Both the position numbers and the translations under genes were made by a program. This document shows, in pieces, positions 54,620 through 64,000 of a stretch of DNA of 64,000 bases. The notes under the pieces are model-generated. The model saw only the letters and a list, made by a program, of their open reading frames with translations. It did no database searches and was not told the DNA's origin. Location of the stretch: positions 42,695,906-42,759,905 of the forward strand of contig OZ024718.1 of NCBI GenBank assembly GCA_964016875.1. The letters run 5' to 3'. Positions within the stretch are counted from its first letter, which is position 1. Each line of letters starts with the position of its first letter. The stretch is from Fallopia convolvulus (taxonomy: Eukaryota > Streptophyta > Magnoliopsida > Caryophyllales > Polygonaceae).

Positions 54620-56365
54620 ATGACTTCAACAAACACTGCAATCAATGATTCATTCTAGAAGCCACCAGTGCTCAAGGCTGGTGAGTACGATTGGTGGGTC
54701 GAGCAAATGGAGACCCACATCTGCTCGCTTGATGGACAACTCTGGAAGGTCATAGAGATGGGTCCTGAAACTTTTCTCACTGCTGATGGAAAGGAAGAAA
54801 AGAAGAAGGAGGACTATAATGATGCTGACTACAAGAAGTTAGAGAAGAATGCTCGTGTTCACCATGCTCTAACTCTTGGAGACTTGAAGAAGGTTGTCCA
54901 GTACAAGACGGCTAAGCAGATCTGGGATGCTCTCAAAAGGCTTCACCAAGGTAATGATGATGTGAAGAAGGATCGCATCATTGGTCTGGAGAGGGAATAT
55001 GAAGGAGTGAGTCAAGAAAAGAATGAATCCTTGGGTGACTATCACTCAAGATTTCAAGCTGTGGTTAGCCAACTTGAGTCTCTTGGTGAAAAACTTCCTC
55101 AGTGGAAGCAGGTTAACAAGTTAATCCAAGGACTCAATGCAAAATGGAATGAAGCAGCTGCTGCGATGTTAACCAATAGTGAGACTAAAACACTCACCTT
55201 GGAAGATGTCATAGGAAAGTTAACTATGTATGGAGGAATTAAGCAAAGGCGAGATGATCGCCTTGAAACTGTCAAAGTCAAGAACATTGCCTTGAAAGTT
55301 GAAAGGGCCTTCGATCTTGCTCAAGGTGATGATGATCAAGTTGACGGTGACGAAGAAGTTGCATTCATCTCAAGAGCCATGAAAAGGCTTTGGAATCGCA
55401 ACAGTAAGACTCCAGCTAAAGGAACCGAACCTGTCAAAGACATGAAGGACGTGATATGTTATCATTGTTCGAGAAAAGGACACTTTGCAAGAAACTGTGT
55501 CAGGAGAAAGTCGGAAGGTGACAAGAATGCTTTGTTAGCTACTTGGGACGATTCCGATGTTGAAGATGAGGCAAGTCAACAAGAAGACATGTGTCTCATG
55601 GCTATAGATGCTCCAACAGAGGTATATGATTCTGAACTCTTGTCTATTTTATTCAATAAAACTAAAGAACAGTTGCATGCTATCATTGAGAAGTTGGGAA
55701 CTCAGGTTACCCAACTCAGTGAGAAACTTGAAGAAAAAGAAGATAATATCTCTAAATTAATGGATGATAATCATGGTTGGGCTCTTAAATGTGCTAAGTT
55801 AGAGAAAAAGTCTTTAATTTCTGAGTCTAATGCCTGCAAAACCTGTGATAATCTTAAATCTGAAGTGGATGACTTAGAAAAGAAAGTCACAAACCTTGAA
55901 GGAGAAAATCTCATGCTTAAACTTGGTAATGCTAATTTATTCAATGACCTCGAAAAAGAAAAGAACATTAATGAGTCTAATAAAAAGAAATGGATAGAGG
56001 AGTTTGTAGCTAAGAAAACTGCTGAAGAGTATGCAAAAACTTTTGTAACTTCAAGACCTGGACTTGGATATTCCTATGTGCTTAAAGACTTGAAAACCTT
56101 GTGTCCACCTGAGCCTAAAGGTAAAACACCTATGTGCGACAACAAAGCAAGTTGTTCCACATCAGATGTGGGGAACCCAGGAAAAGGTAAACGACCTTCA
56201 AAAATTGATTTTCATGCTCGTATTAATAACAAACCGATCTATCCTGGGTATAGCAAGTATGTCGGTCTTAAGTCTCATAAAACTTGCTGGTATTGTGGAA
56301 AAGAAGGTCATCTTCAACATGAGTGCAAGAAAAAGATAAAGGATAGCAGATCTAATGGATTTTAG
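54620..56365 (+). pseudogene. Copia C gag
   Basis: ATG at 54620 (MTSTNTAINDSF), then an in-frame TAG at 54656 in the position of a Gln (F-stop-KPPVLKAGEYDWW), and open to 56365. The gag domain reads GEYDWWVEQMETHICSLDG, AKQIWDALKRLHQG and SRFQAVVSQLESLG. A first zinc knuckle is CYHCSRKGHFARNC (about residue 280 from the ATG). A long coiled coil follows (EQLHAIIEKLGTQVTQLSEK, SEVDDLEKKVTNLEGENLML), and a second knuckle CWYCGKEGHLQHEC lies near the end. The coiled-coil extension is typical of Sirevirus gag. A second stop at 56363 and a frame change separate it from protease. Confidence 0.88.
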
Positions 56366-56496
56366 GAAGCTCATGAGCGTGAGCCAACCATAGATCCTGA
56401 GAGAGTTTATAATGAAAGATGTTCTGCAAATCATTACGTTGCCCAACCCAGAAGAGTTGTCAAACAACTCTGGGTTCGTAAAAACTGACTTTTACA

Positions 56497-57885
56497 TTGC
56501 AGAATGAAGTGAGAGAAAGCGGTCCCTGGTTCTTCGACAATGCATGTTCAACTCATATGACGGGAAGCTTTGAGTCATTCATCTTACTTCATCAACAAGA
56601 AGGTAGCAACATCACCTTCGGTAACAACAGTAAGGGTCAAGTTTTGGGTATTGAAAAGGTAAGAATCTCTAAGAACTTCTGTGTTAACAACTTAAGCTAT
56701 GTCAAGGGTCTTAGATACAATGTGTTAAGTGTTTCTCAACTGTGTGCTAACAATATCTATCAAGTTGTCTTTGATTCTCTTGGATGTCAAGTGATTGATT
56801 TTAGCTCAAGAAAGACTCTTCTGAAGGGAATCTGTGAAAACAATCTTTATAAATTTGTTCCCTGGCTCTTACCTGAAGAAAAGTTATGTTTTCAAGTAGT
56901 CGAAGACGTTGCCAACCTCTGGCACAATAGGTCTGGCCATGCAAGTTTACAACTTATTCGCAAACTTCACAATCAGGAACTGGTACGTGGATTACCTAAG
57001 ATTGACCAAATTAAACATGAAGTGTGTGAAGCTTGTGTGAAAGGAAAACAAGTCAGATCCTCTTTTCAATCAAAAAGAGAGGTAAGTACTTCTAATCCTC
57101 TAGATTTAATTCATATGGATCTGTGTGGGCCAATGCGTGTGAGAAGTCGAGGAGGTAATAGATATGTCTATGTCATTGTTGATGACTTTTCACGTTATAC
57201 TTGGGTATTTTTCTTGTTTTCTAAAGACCAGGTGTTTGAAGAATTCAGTACATGGGTTAAGCTTACAAAGAAGGTTCTTGACGTACCTTTGATCTCTATT
57301 CGATCTGATCATGGCACTGAATTTGAGAATGCTCAGTTTTTGGAGTTCTGCAAAGAAAACGGTGTAAATCATAATTTTTCAGCCCCAAGAACCCCTCAAC
57401 AGAACGGAGTTGTTGAGAGAAAGAATCGAACTTTGGAAGACATGTCAAGAACGTTGTTGATTTCGAGTGGACTTCCAAGGAATTTCTGGGGAGAAGCTAT
57501 CAATGCCGCATGCTATGTACTAAACAGAGCTATGGTGCGACCTCTTCTTGGGAAAACACCATATGAGCTTTTAAGAGGAAGAAAGCCCAACGTTGCCCAC
57601 TTGCGTACTTTTGGTTGTAAGTGTTTTGTACATAATAATGGCAAAGATAGTCTTGGCAAGATGGATGCTAGGAGTGATGAAGGAACCTTCGTAGTCTATT
57701 CTCAACATAGCAAAGCCTACAAAGTGTTTAACAAAAGAACTAAGAAAGTTGAAGAGAGTGTTCATGTGGTGTTTGATGAGAATACCATGGGAGGCAGCTC
57801 TATTGTTGATGAAGAGGAAGGAGATCTAGGTTTTCATCTGTGTGAAGAGTCGGAAGTTAGCATTGAGAAAATTGATCAAGTTTAA
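56497..57885 (+). pseudogene. Copia C protease and integrase
   Basis: One open frame. Protease site: WFFDNACSTHMTGS, where the usual D-S-G is D-N-A, so the enzyme is likely dead although Asp remains. Then the GAG-pre-integrase/zinc region (LWHNRSGHASLQL, CEACVKGK), the integrase core with its acidic triad in IHMDLCGPM, RSDHGTEF and NGVVERKN, and the post-core blocks (NFWGEAINAACYVLNR, LRTFGCKCFVHNN). It ends at a TAA (57883-57885); the frame goes on, with one more stop near 58006, into RT, so integrase and RT were one polyprotein. Confidence 0.9.
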
Positions 57886-58101
57886 CAGGTTGTTAACTCG
57901 ACTCAGGTGGACAACGTAGATGATTCTGACATGCCTGCTCTGGAAGATACTGCAAATATTGAAGAATCTGGTGATGATGAGTCTCATCCAAGCGAAGAAG
58001 CTGCATAGACTGAAAATCCTAACACTGATCAAGGTCACAACAATGGGGTAGTTGACCTCACTCAACTTCAGTTAAACTATCAGCAAAAACATGCTCATCC
58101 A

Positions 58102-59312
58102 GTGACCAACATCATCTCAGATTACTCCAAAGGTGTTCAGACACGTTCTTCCCTTCAGAATTTCTATGCTTTCAACGCTTTTCTTTCTGTTCTGGAACCC
58201 AAAAATGTGGATGAAGCTCTAAAAGATCCAGATTGGGTGTGTGCTATGCAAGAAGAACTTCATCAATTTGAGAGAAACAAGGTTTGGCACCTAGTTCCAC
58301 GACCCAAAGATATAACTGTGATTGGAACACGTTGGGTTTTCAGAAATAAGCTTGATGATTCTGGAAACGTTGTGAGAAACAAAGCAAGACTTGTGGTTAA
58401 GGGATATAACCAACAAGAAGGGATAGATTATGATGAGACTTTTGCTCCTGTAGCACGTCTTGAGGCAATTCGTCTCTTGATAGCTTATTCAGCCCATCAT
58501 GGCTTCAAGCTTCAACAAATGGATGTTAAGACAACCTTTCTGAATGGGTTTCTTAAGGAAGAAGTGTTCATAGAGCAAACCCTAGGTTTTGAAGACGTCA
58601 CTCACCCAGATCATGTATTCAAACTCGACAAAGCTCTTTATGGTTTGAAGCAAGCACCTCGAGCTTGGTATGACAGGCTTTCTCAGTTTTTGCTCCAACA
58701 TGGATATGTTCGAGGACAGGTGGATAAGACACTCTTTCTTCTCAAAGAAGGAAAGCACACTCTGGTTGTACAGGTCTATGTGGACGACATCATCTTTGGC
58801 TCTACTGATGAAAAACTTGTGAAGAGGTTCGCTAACCTCATGGCCAGTGAATTTGAGATGAGTATGGTTGGTGAACTTAAGTTTTTCCTAGGACTTCAGG
58901 TCACTCAAGATAGGGAAGGAACAAGAGTGCATCAACAAAAGTATTCCAGGGAGTGTGTCAAGAAGTTCGGATTGGACAACTCAAAATCCTTTGACACACC
59001 TATCTCTCCCATCACTTCTCTAGGAAAAGATGAAAATGAAAAGAAGGTTGATCAGACTTTGTATAGGGGCATCATAGGTTCTCTACTCTATCTCACGACA
59101 AGCAGACCTGGCATCATGTTCAGCGTATGCTTATGTGCAAGAGGATCCAAGAGAATCGACATCATTTTCTTCGTGATTGTGTCGAGAAAGGGTTGGTGAC
59201 CATGGATTTCGGCCGAACAGGTGAACAACGTGCTAACATATTCACTAAAGCTCTCAATCGTGAACCCTTTGTACAGTTCCGCATGGAGCTAGGTATGATT
59301 TCCCTAAACTAA
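58102..59312 (+). pseudogene. Copia C reverse transcriptase with RNase H deleted
   Basis: The RT domain is open and well preserved: EGIDYDETFAPVARLEAIR, LQQMDVKTTFLNG, LYGLKQAPRAWYDRL and the catalytic VYVDDIIFGST, then SLLYLTTSRPGIMFSV. After VCLCAR (about 59140) the reading jumps to the last part of the RNase H/tail (NRHHFLRDCVEKG, RANIFTKALNREPF), in another frame that ends at 59312. About 130 residues that should hold the RNase H catalytic residues are absent, apparently by one deletion. Without RNase H the element could not complete reverse transcription by itself. Confidence 0.9.
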
Positions 59313-60114
59313 TCTATTCCCATCTATGATCCCTCAATGATTGACTAGATTAGATGATCTATTTATGATTCAAAAGTTTTATGATCTTGAGGTGTTAAAT
59401 TTGAATGTTTCCATGTTACATACTCATGAACCATGCACATCATTATGTCTTCATTCTTTGCTTCTTGAGTTTTGCATCAATTACATGTTGAAACCTTTCT
59501 TTGAGCCCAAAAGAGTCCAAACCTGATGTTCCTAACCCTCATTACAAGCTCAAATGACGGTTGACTCTACAGCCTGCCCTAGCCTATCATGTTAGAGAGT
59601 CTCTATGAGCCTTTTTCTTAATGTTTTGTTATAAACGGAGACTTATCTGCATGATTGACAAAGCCACATAAATTATTTCCCCTGGTTCTTTGGCACCCTT
59701 GTGCAAAACCCCAAAGAACCAGGCATATTCTCTTTTCAATGGATGTTGGTGACTTGAGTGATGTTAGTGACTGTGCACTATATGAGGAATGTCAGTTGCC
59801 TGGAATTTTTGCTGGTTAAGTGGTTGACGTAGAACAGGTTGAGAACGTCAGTTTCAGAGTAAGACAAGAATCACCTTTCTCCAACGGTATCTTTTCAAAT
59901 ATTTGAAGATCTTTTGCCAAAGAAAATTTGCCCTTTAAGTTGCATTGAATAAAGATCTTGGGAAGATCTAGTTTCCATCACATCAACTCAGTCTAAGCTT
60001 AAATACAGAGACTCTCTCACTGAAAAGGTACGCTCTCTCTCCTGCAATTATTCTCAAATCTCTTGCTTTTCATCTCAACCTCTCTACCAAAAAGCTTAAA
60101 CCTTTTCATCATCA
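59313..60114 (+). other. Copia C spacer between pol and the third ORF
   Basis: No coding. A CAAATATTTGAAGATCTTTT region and CTCTCTCACTGAAAAGG(t) (about 60008-60030) may hold a splice acceptor or leader for the third ORF, as in elements that express it from a spliced RNA. Confidence 0.4.
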
Positions 60115-62059
60115 ATGGCGTCAAACCCTAACCCCACATCCCCCATTCGTGGTACTGAATCTCCACGGACCCTAGCCCTAAAGCTTGGGAAAGTTGTGGA
60201 TCCCCAAACCTTGGCTCTGCTCTTGGCAGCCATTCAAACCGCTAACAAACCAGCCACACCATTGATGCTTGAAGGTCCCGAATCCACACAAAATCAAGAA
60301 CCACGACCATCCTCTCCAAATCAAACTGAATCTCTCCCAATTTCTCAAGAAATCCCTCCATATCAAACCCTACCAGAAACCCTAGCCCCATCACAAATTT
60401 CTATACCCAATTCCCCGAAACCCAGAGAGCATGAGCAAGAGAAAACTGAGATTTTGCTTGAGGTTGAGAGTTCTAAAACCTAAGGCATGCAAGGAGAATT
60501 CGATTCTGTCCAAGAAGTAGTAAAGTCAATTGAGGCTATGGAGTCCGAAGATAAAATTTCTGAATTAGTCGTCACGGAGAAGACGACTACTGTGCTTTTA
60601 GCGGGAACTGATGCTCAGGTCAATGACCCAAAACAAGTCGTTGACCCAAGCAAGGTGAACGACTCCATTGAAAATCCAGACTCACCGCTTCAACCTCTCA
60701 ACATCGAAGGACACGATGACTCTGAACAAGGTACTCCTAGTGATCCTAAGTTCACTCTACTCAAATTTGTTGCATCCTCTTCTTAAGTAAAATCAAAAGA
60801 AGAAATCGCTAGAGAACTGTTTGAGTCTGAAAAGTCCGATGAAGATGATGTGGTGATAACTAAGGAATCTAGAAAACCTTAGACTAGAGAGTCTAGTGCT
60901 AAGGTTACTAGAAAGAGAGGAAGGGGAGTATCTCCAATGCCAGTTGGATCTGAAGGTGGAGACTCTATTGTCTCCAAGAAAACTGTTAAGTCGAAAAAGA
61001 GTAAAAAGATGCGCACTCGGTCAAGTGGACGACTCGCTGCAAGTGGCAAACCTAAAAAGGGCAGTAAAGAAATCAAAGGCGAAGGAAGTAACATGGTTGG
61101 TCGTGACTTTGTCAAGGAACTCATCATGGACGATGAGTTCATCAATTCCACTGGTCTACAAGGAGTTTCTGAGTTGTTGTCTCATCAAGGGTGGACTCAT
61201 CTATTTCATGAGGAGGAAAGTTTTAATCCAGAGTTGGTGAAAGAGTTCTACAGGTCGTTGACTGTAGAAGACAAAGAGAAGAGGACCATGGGCCATTATG
61301 AGTTACATGGTGAGAAATTCACCCTGTCGAGCATGGAGTTAGCCACTCTTTTGCAAGTGCCGCACAAGGGATTTGTTGAATATCATCGAGGTACATGGCC
61401 TGAAGACGTTGATTCGGCTGAGCTGCTCAAAAAGGTCACACAGATCGATGACGTGGATGGTGGTTCCTCTGCCACCAACTTCATGAGTGCCGAAAGGAAG
61501 GTTCTTTTCACTTGGGTGATCAGCAACTTGATTCCCCGGGAACAAAAGAGGAGCACTGCTATGATCCAAGACATTCTTGTCATGGATAAAATTCTCGACA
61601 AGGAACCTGTCAACTTTGCTCGCTTAGTGCTTCTACACATGGAATCTGTGAAGGATAATCCCACACATGCTCTCCCATACAGCTCTATTGTCAAGAAAGT
61701 ACTTCTCTATCATGAGGTTTATGAGGCTGAGAAAGAAGTGGATCACGTTCATCTTCTGAATACTAACATTGTTCGCAAGATGGGTTACAAACTCGATTGA
61801 TGACAAATGGGTGTCCAGGGATGCAGGCAAGGATGTGGTTTCTGATGCTGAGATGGAAGATGCTGAGTTAGGCATTCATGCTATGGGGAGAGAAGGTGAA
61901 CAACCTAGTACAATTATGAAGCTGTTAGTTGAGCTCCAATGTCAAAACCAGGATTTGCTTGAGAAAGTTGGCCAACTCCTGCTTGATCAGTCTGCGCTGA
62001 AATATGATGTTCATGACTTATCTGTTGCGCTCGATGATCTGATCAAGTCAGTGACTTAG
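60115..62059 (+). pseudogene. Copia C third ORF (envelope-position protein)
   Basis: ATG at 60115 (MASNPNPTSPIRG). The same frame continues to 61800 with only three stops (60481, 60784 and 60880), the last two of the TAA/TAG type; a frame change near 61795 leads to a last piece ending 62059. Order: a Pro/Ser/Gln-rich N-terminus, an acidic segment, a basic KKTVKSKKSKKMRTRS stretch (possible nuclear signal), then a folded-looking domain (ELIMDDEFINSTGLQGVSEL, YELHGEKFTLSSMELATLL, LFTWVISNLIPREQ, LLHMESVKDNP) resembling the plant retroelement protein domain often called putative plant transposon protein, and a C-terminal coiled coil (LLVELQCQNQDLLEKVGQLL). No signal peptide or membrane segment is evident, so an envelope role is unsupported. 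Function unknown. Confidence 0.7.
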
Positions 62060-62470
62060 CTTGAGTAGCCGACATCCAGTTCCCTTTATTTTCCTTGCAC
62101 TTCTACTATCTCAAAAACATCTTTTTCGGTTTCATCTATGTGTTTGTGCCTTCTCTGTGTTGCAGGTTTAAGACTAATTTGTTTTTGTTGCTATGGATTC
62201 CGTATGTTTGTTGGATAATTTTCTATTTACCCTTGTTTGATTATCTTTTTTTGCTTGATTATTTAGATTGATCTTTTTGATGATGCCAAAAGGGGGAAAA
62301 GGCTGGGGGTAGATAAAATAATGGGATTTCTATGCTGAATTACATGTGGGTTATCCAACTTAGGGGGAACTTTTGGCTAACTTGAATATTATTTCATATC
62401 CTATTTGAGTTTCCGTACTGCTCTGATTATACAGGATAGAAGAGTTTGTCACCATCAAAAAGGGGGAATT
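62060..62470 (+). other. Copia C 3' untranslated region and polypurine tract
   Basis: Non-coding, with AAAAGGGGGAAAAGGCTGGGGG (62288-62309) and AAAAAGGGGGAATT (62457-62470); the latter abuts the 3' LTR and is the polypurine tract. Confidence 0.7.
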
Positions 62471-63236
62471 TGTTAGAAAAGTTGGAGGCTTTGATTTTGA
62501 TGGTTCCAAACGTCTGTCACGTGAACGACCTCGAGTCTTTAAAAGGAATCGCCAACGTCATTTAGGTCGTCGACGTGTGTTGAAGGCAGATCTCGGAGAT
62601 CTTGAAGACGCGTGAGATCTTGGTATTTTGGATAGTATAATCTTGTTTTAGAAAAGATCTTATGCATATTATATTGTAAGCCGTTTATGCCTTTATCCTA
62701 AGTCGTTATTGATTGTAATCCTTTTATATGCTTAGGATGATTTTGTAAAGATAATAGAAATAATATCTTGCCATAACCGAATTGGAAGATATTATTCTCT
62801 CTTATCTGACCTGGTTTGTGTGTATTTAATCTAACGTTGTAGGTTAGATAGAACACGAACTCATACTCCATTTTGTGCTAAGAAAGAAACGAGAGTTCGA
62901 GAGGAAGATGTAGGCTTTTGTTAGATTGAGTGCGGGTTGTAGTTACTCAGTTCACAACGAGTTCTAGAGTACTTGGGAAGTAGGTCTAGATCCAGGGTGT
63001 TCGTGTAACTAGTCCAAAAGATCAATAAAGCAAGCTACGGCTTTTAATATTTCCAAGCGAGAACTTGGAAGGGAGTGGTTTTTACACTTTGTTGATTGAG
63101 TTAATCAAACAAGTGTTTCCACTATAAAAACTTCGTGTTCAAGTAAGTCTTTCATGTAGTTCATTTCCGCTGCATTTACTTAAGAGGCTGAAGACTTAGT
63201 TGAGGTCGACAACCTAGACGTACTAACGATCCTACA
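62471..63236 (+). repeat. 3' LTR of copia C
   Basis: 766 bp, partner of 53797-54562. Confidence 0.95.
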
Positions 63237-63307
63237 CATGTGTTGATGGTTTTGATTCTTGTCTAGTTGATTGCTTGAGGACAAGCAAGTCTAAGTACTG
63301 GGTGTTT
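63237..63307 (+). other. Gypsy 3' non-coding region (right part)
   Basis: Resumes the gypsy sequence after the copia insertion and ends TTGAGGACAAGCAAGTCTAAGTACTGGGTGTTT, the tract before the 3' LTR (AAGTACTGGGTG in place of the more usual AAGTGTGGGGGTG). Confidence 0.7.
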
Positions 63308-64000
63308 TGATGTCCGCCTTTTTAGTTATGTTTTTAGGGTGTGTTTTTGTGTGTTTGAGTCTTTTTCTTTAGTTTTGTGTTTTGTTTTGAGTCGTGTGTG
63401 TAGGTTTTCGTATTTTCTTAAGATATGGAGTCTACATATGCTTTGGTGGTGTTTTGTAGGTTTTTAGAAGCTGTTGGAAGCACTTTTGAGGAAAAGAGCA
63501 AAAACCGAGGAGAAACACTTAAGGAAAAGCTCAAGGGATGAAGTTCATAAAGTCATTGAAGATCAAGTTTGTGATTGTAAAGAAGAAGAGAAACTCGTTA
63601 CAAAGACATAGGAAAAAGAATCGAGTCAAACGGAGGTGTAACGAACTCGCTACGAAAGTTTTACTCTAGGCTGTTTTTAGTGCTGAACAGGCTCAGTACC
63701 GAGGTACACAGCTCGGTACCGAGGGTCCCGTGTCGGTGGCGAAGAACAAGTCGGCGCAATTAAAGATCTTTTATCTATTTCCTTTTACGTTATTAGATAG
63801 ATAGAAAGGATATATCTTATTAGAAGATTTATTTTCTTATAGTTAGCTCTTAGATAGATTAGTTTCTCTATAAATACCCTTCTCTAGCTCTTGTTTTGAC
63901 ACACACACACACGATTCATTGGAGGAGAGAAGAGAGGGGCGTGTGAGGGAGGAGGGACGGGTTTTGTAGAGGTTACTAGGAAGACAAGTTTTGTTTGGAT
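63308..64000 (+). repeat. 3' LTR of the gypsy element (cut by the window edge)
   Basis: 693 bp aligned with 47384-48071. It retains a CTCAGTACCGAGG...CTCGGTACCGAGGG repeat (about 63694-63725) that is reduced to one unit in the 5' copy, and has a shorter (AC)n run. Confidence 0.93.

Larger units (their letters stand above)
53797..63236 (+). mobile_element. Sirevirus-like copia element C with a third ORF
   Basis: 766 bp LTRs at 53797-54562 and 62471-63236 (TGTTAGAAAAG...GATCCTACA) differ at few positions. The TSD CATGT is exact (53792-53796 and 63237-63241). The primer binding site ATTGGTATCAAAGC follows the 5' LTR (54563-54576). The polypurine tract AAAAAGGGGGAATT precedes the 3' LTR (62457-62470). 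Order: gag with two zinc knuckles, protease, integrase, RT, a deleted RNase H, then a separate long ORF in the envelope position. Long LTRs, a coiled-coil gag and an extra 3' ORF together point to the Sirevirus group. It is inserted in the gypsy element. Confidence 0.95.
47384..64000 (+). mobile_element. Athila/Tat-like gypsy element, non-autonomous, incomplete at the window edge
   Basis: 5' LTR 47384-48671 (1,288 bp, TGATGTCC...TTTCAACA); the start of the 3' LTR is at 63308 and 693 bp are seen. The primer binding site TTAGCGCCGTTGCCGAGG follows the 5' LTR (48674-48692), as in Athila/Tat gypsy elements. gag and protease are present (49024-51952), then a non-coding region with the lineage phrases GGGAGGCAACCC-like (52003) and AAGTATGGGGTGGGGG (52367). 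No reverse transcriptase, RNase H or integrase is found anywhere in it. A copia element (53797-63236) is inserted in the non-coding 3' part. It lies inside the TNP2-like gene; the base flank is ATGCT, with the right flank outside the window. Confidence 0.9.

Noticed and set aside
60115..62059. An infectious virus envelope gene
   Set aside because: No signal peptide or membrane span, several stops, and the element lacks RNase H; only its position resembles an envelope gene.

Overview
This window is plant nuclear DNA, almost certainly from a flowering plant and probably a eudicot. It has a spliced plant auxin-conjugate hydrolase gene, an exon of a plastid-type pyruvate kinase, TTTAGGG-type telomere-like repeats, and plant-type Ty1/copia, Ty3/gypsy, CACTA, MULE, hAT, Stowaway, Helitron and LINE elements. 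I cannot name the species. Almost everything is a nest of transposable elements. Most element boundaries given here rest on terminal repeats plus matching target-site duplications (TSDs) that I read directly.

Layout. 1-1035: degenerate GATGAC/CATCAAG and GGTCAAC tandem repeats. 1674-5192: a pyruvate kinase exon split by a gutted gypsy element (1956-5163). 5193-8040: AT-rich DNA with Helitron-like ends and a 1,400 bp long-TIR Mutator-like element with a perfect 9 bp TSD (6485-7884). 8579-16737: a dead LINE split by a 6,552 bp non-autonomous CACTA element (8817-15368) that carries a 39 bp minisatellite of about 2.2 kb with embedded telomere-like blocks. 17575-27811: a minus-strand copia element (TSD ATAGG) whose pol is split by a second, plus-strand copia element (20567-26107, TSD GAGAA). 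28150-30226: the one clearly intact host gene, a five-exon ILR1-like IAA-amino acid hydrolase on the minus strand. 31302-34557: a Stowaway MITE, a hAT element carrying host-gene-like sequence, and a second hAT element whose target site overlaps the first one's TSD.

35196 to the right edge: a large minus-strand CACTA element with both transposon genes, a spliced Transposase_24/TNPA-like gene and a TNP2-like gene. It has been hit by a hAT MITE (35628-36038), by a second CACTA element with captured gene exons (38277-41496, inserted in a TNPA exon), and by a gypsy element of the Athila/Tat type (47384 to beyond 64000). That gypsy element has gag and protease but no reverse transcriptase or integrase, and carries a dispersed palindromic TCGGTACCGA motif. 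It is itself split by a Sirevirus-like copia element (53797-63236, TSD CATGT) with a third, envelope-position ORF and a deleted RNase H region.

How it works together: apart from the hydrolase gene there is no functional pathway here. The coding regions are transposon proteins, mostly interrupted by stops and frameshifts, many of the stops compatible with C-to-T decay. I found no operon, CRISPR array or rRNA gene, and only a weak tRNA-like segment. The most unusual structures are the palindrome array in the gypsy element, the minisatellite/telomere-repeat CACTA element, the copia element with near-identical LTRs but a ruined interior, and telomere-like DNA read as a Pro-Asn linker in copia pol.
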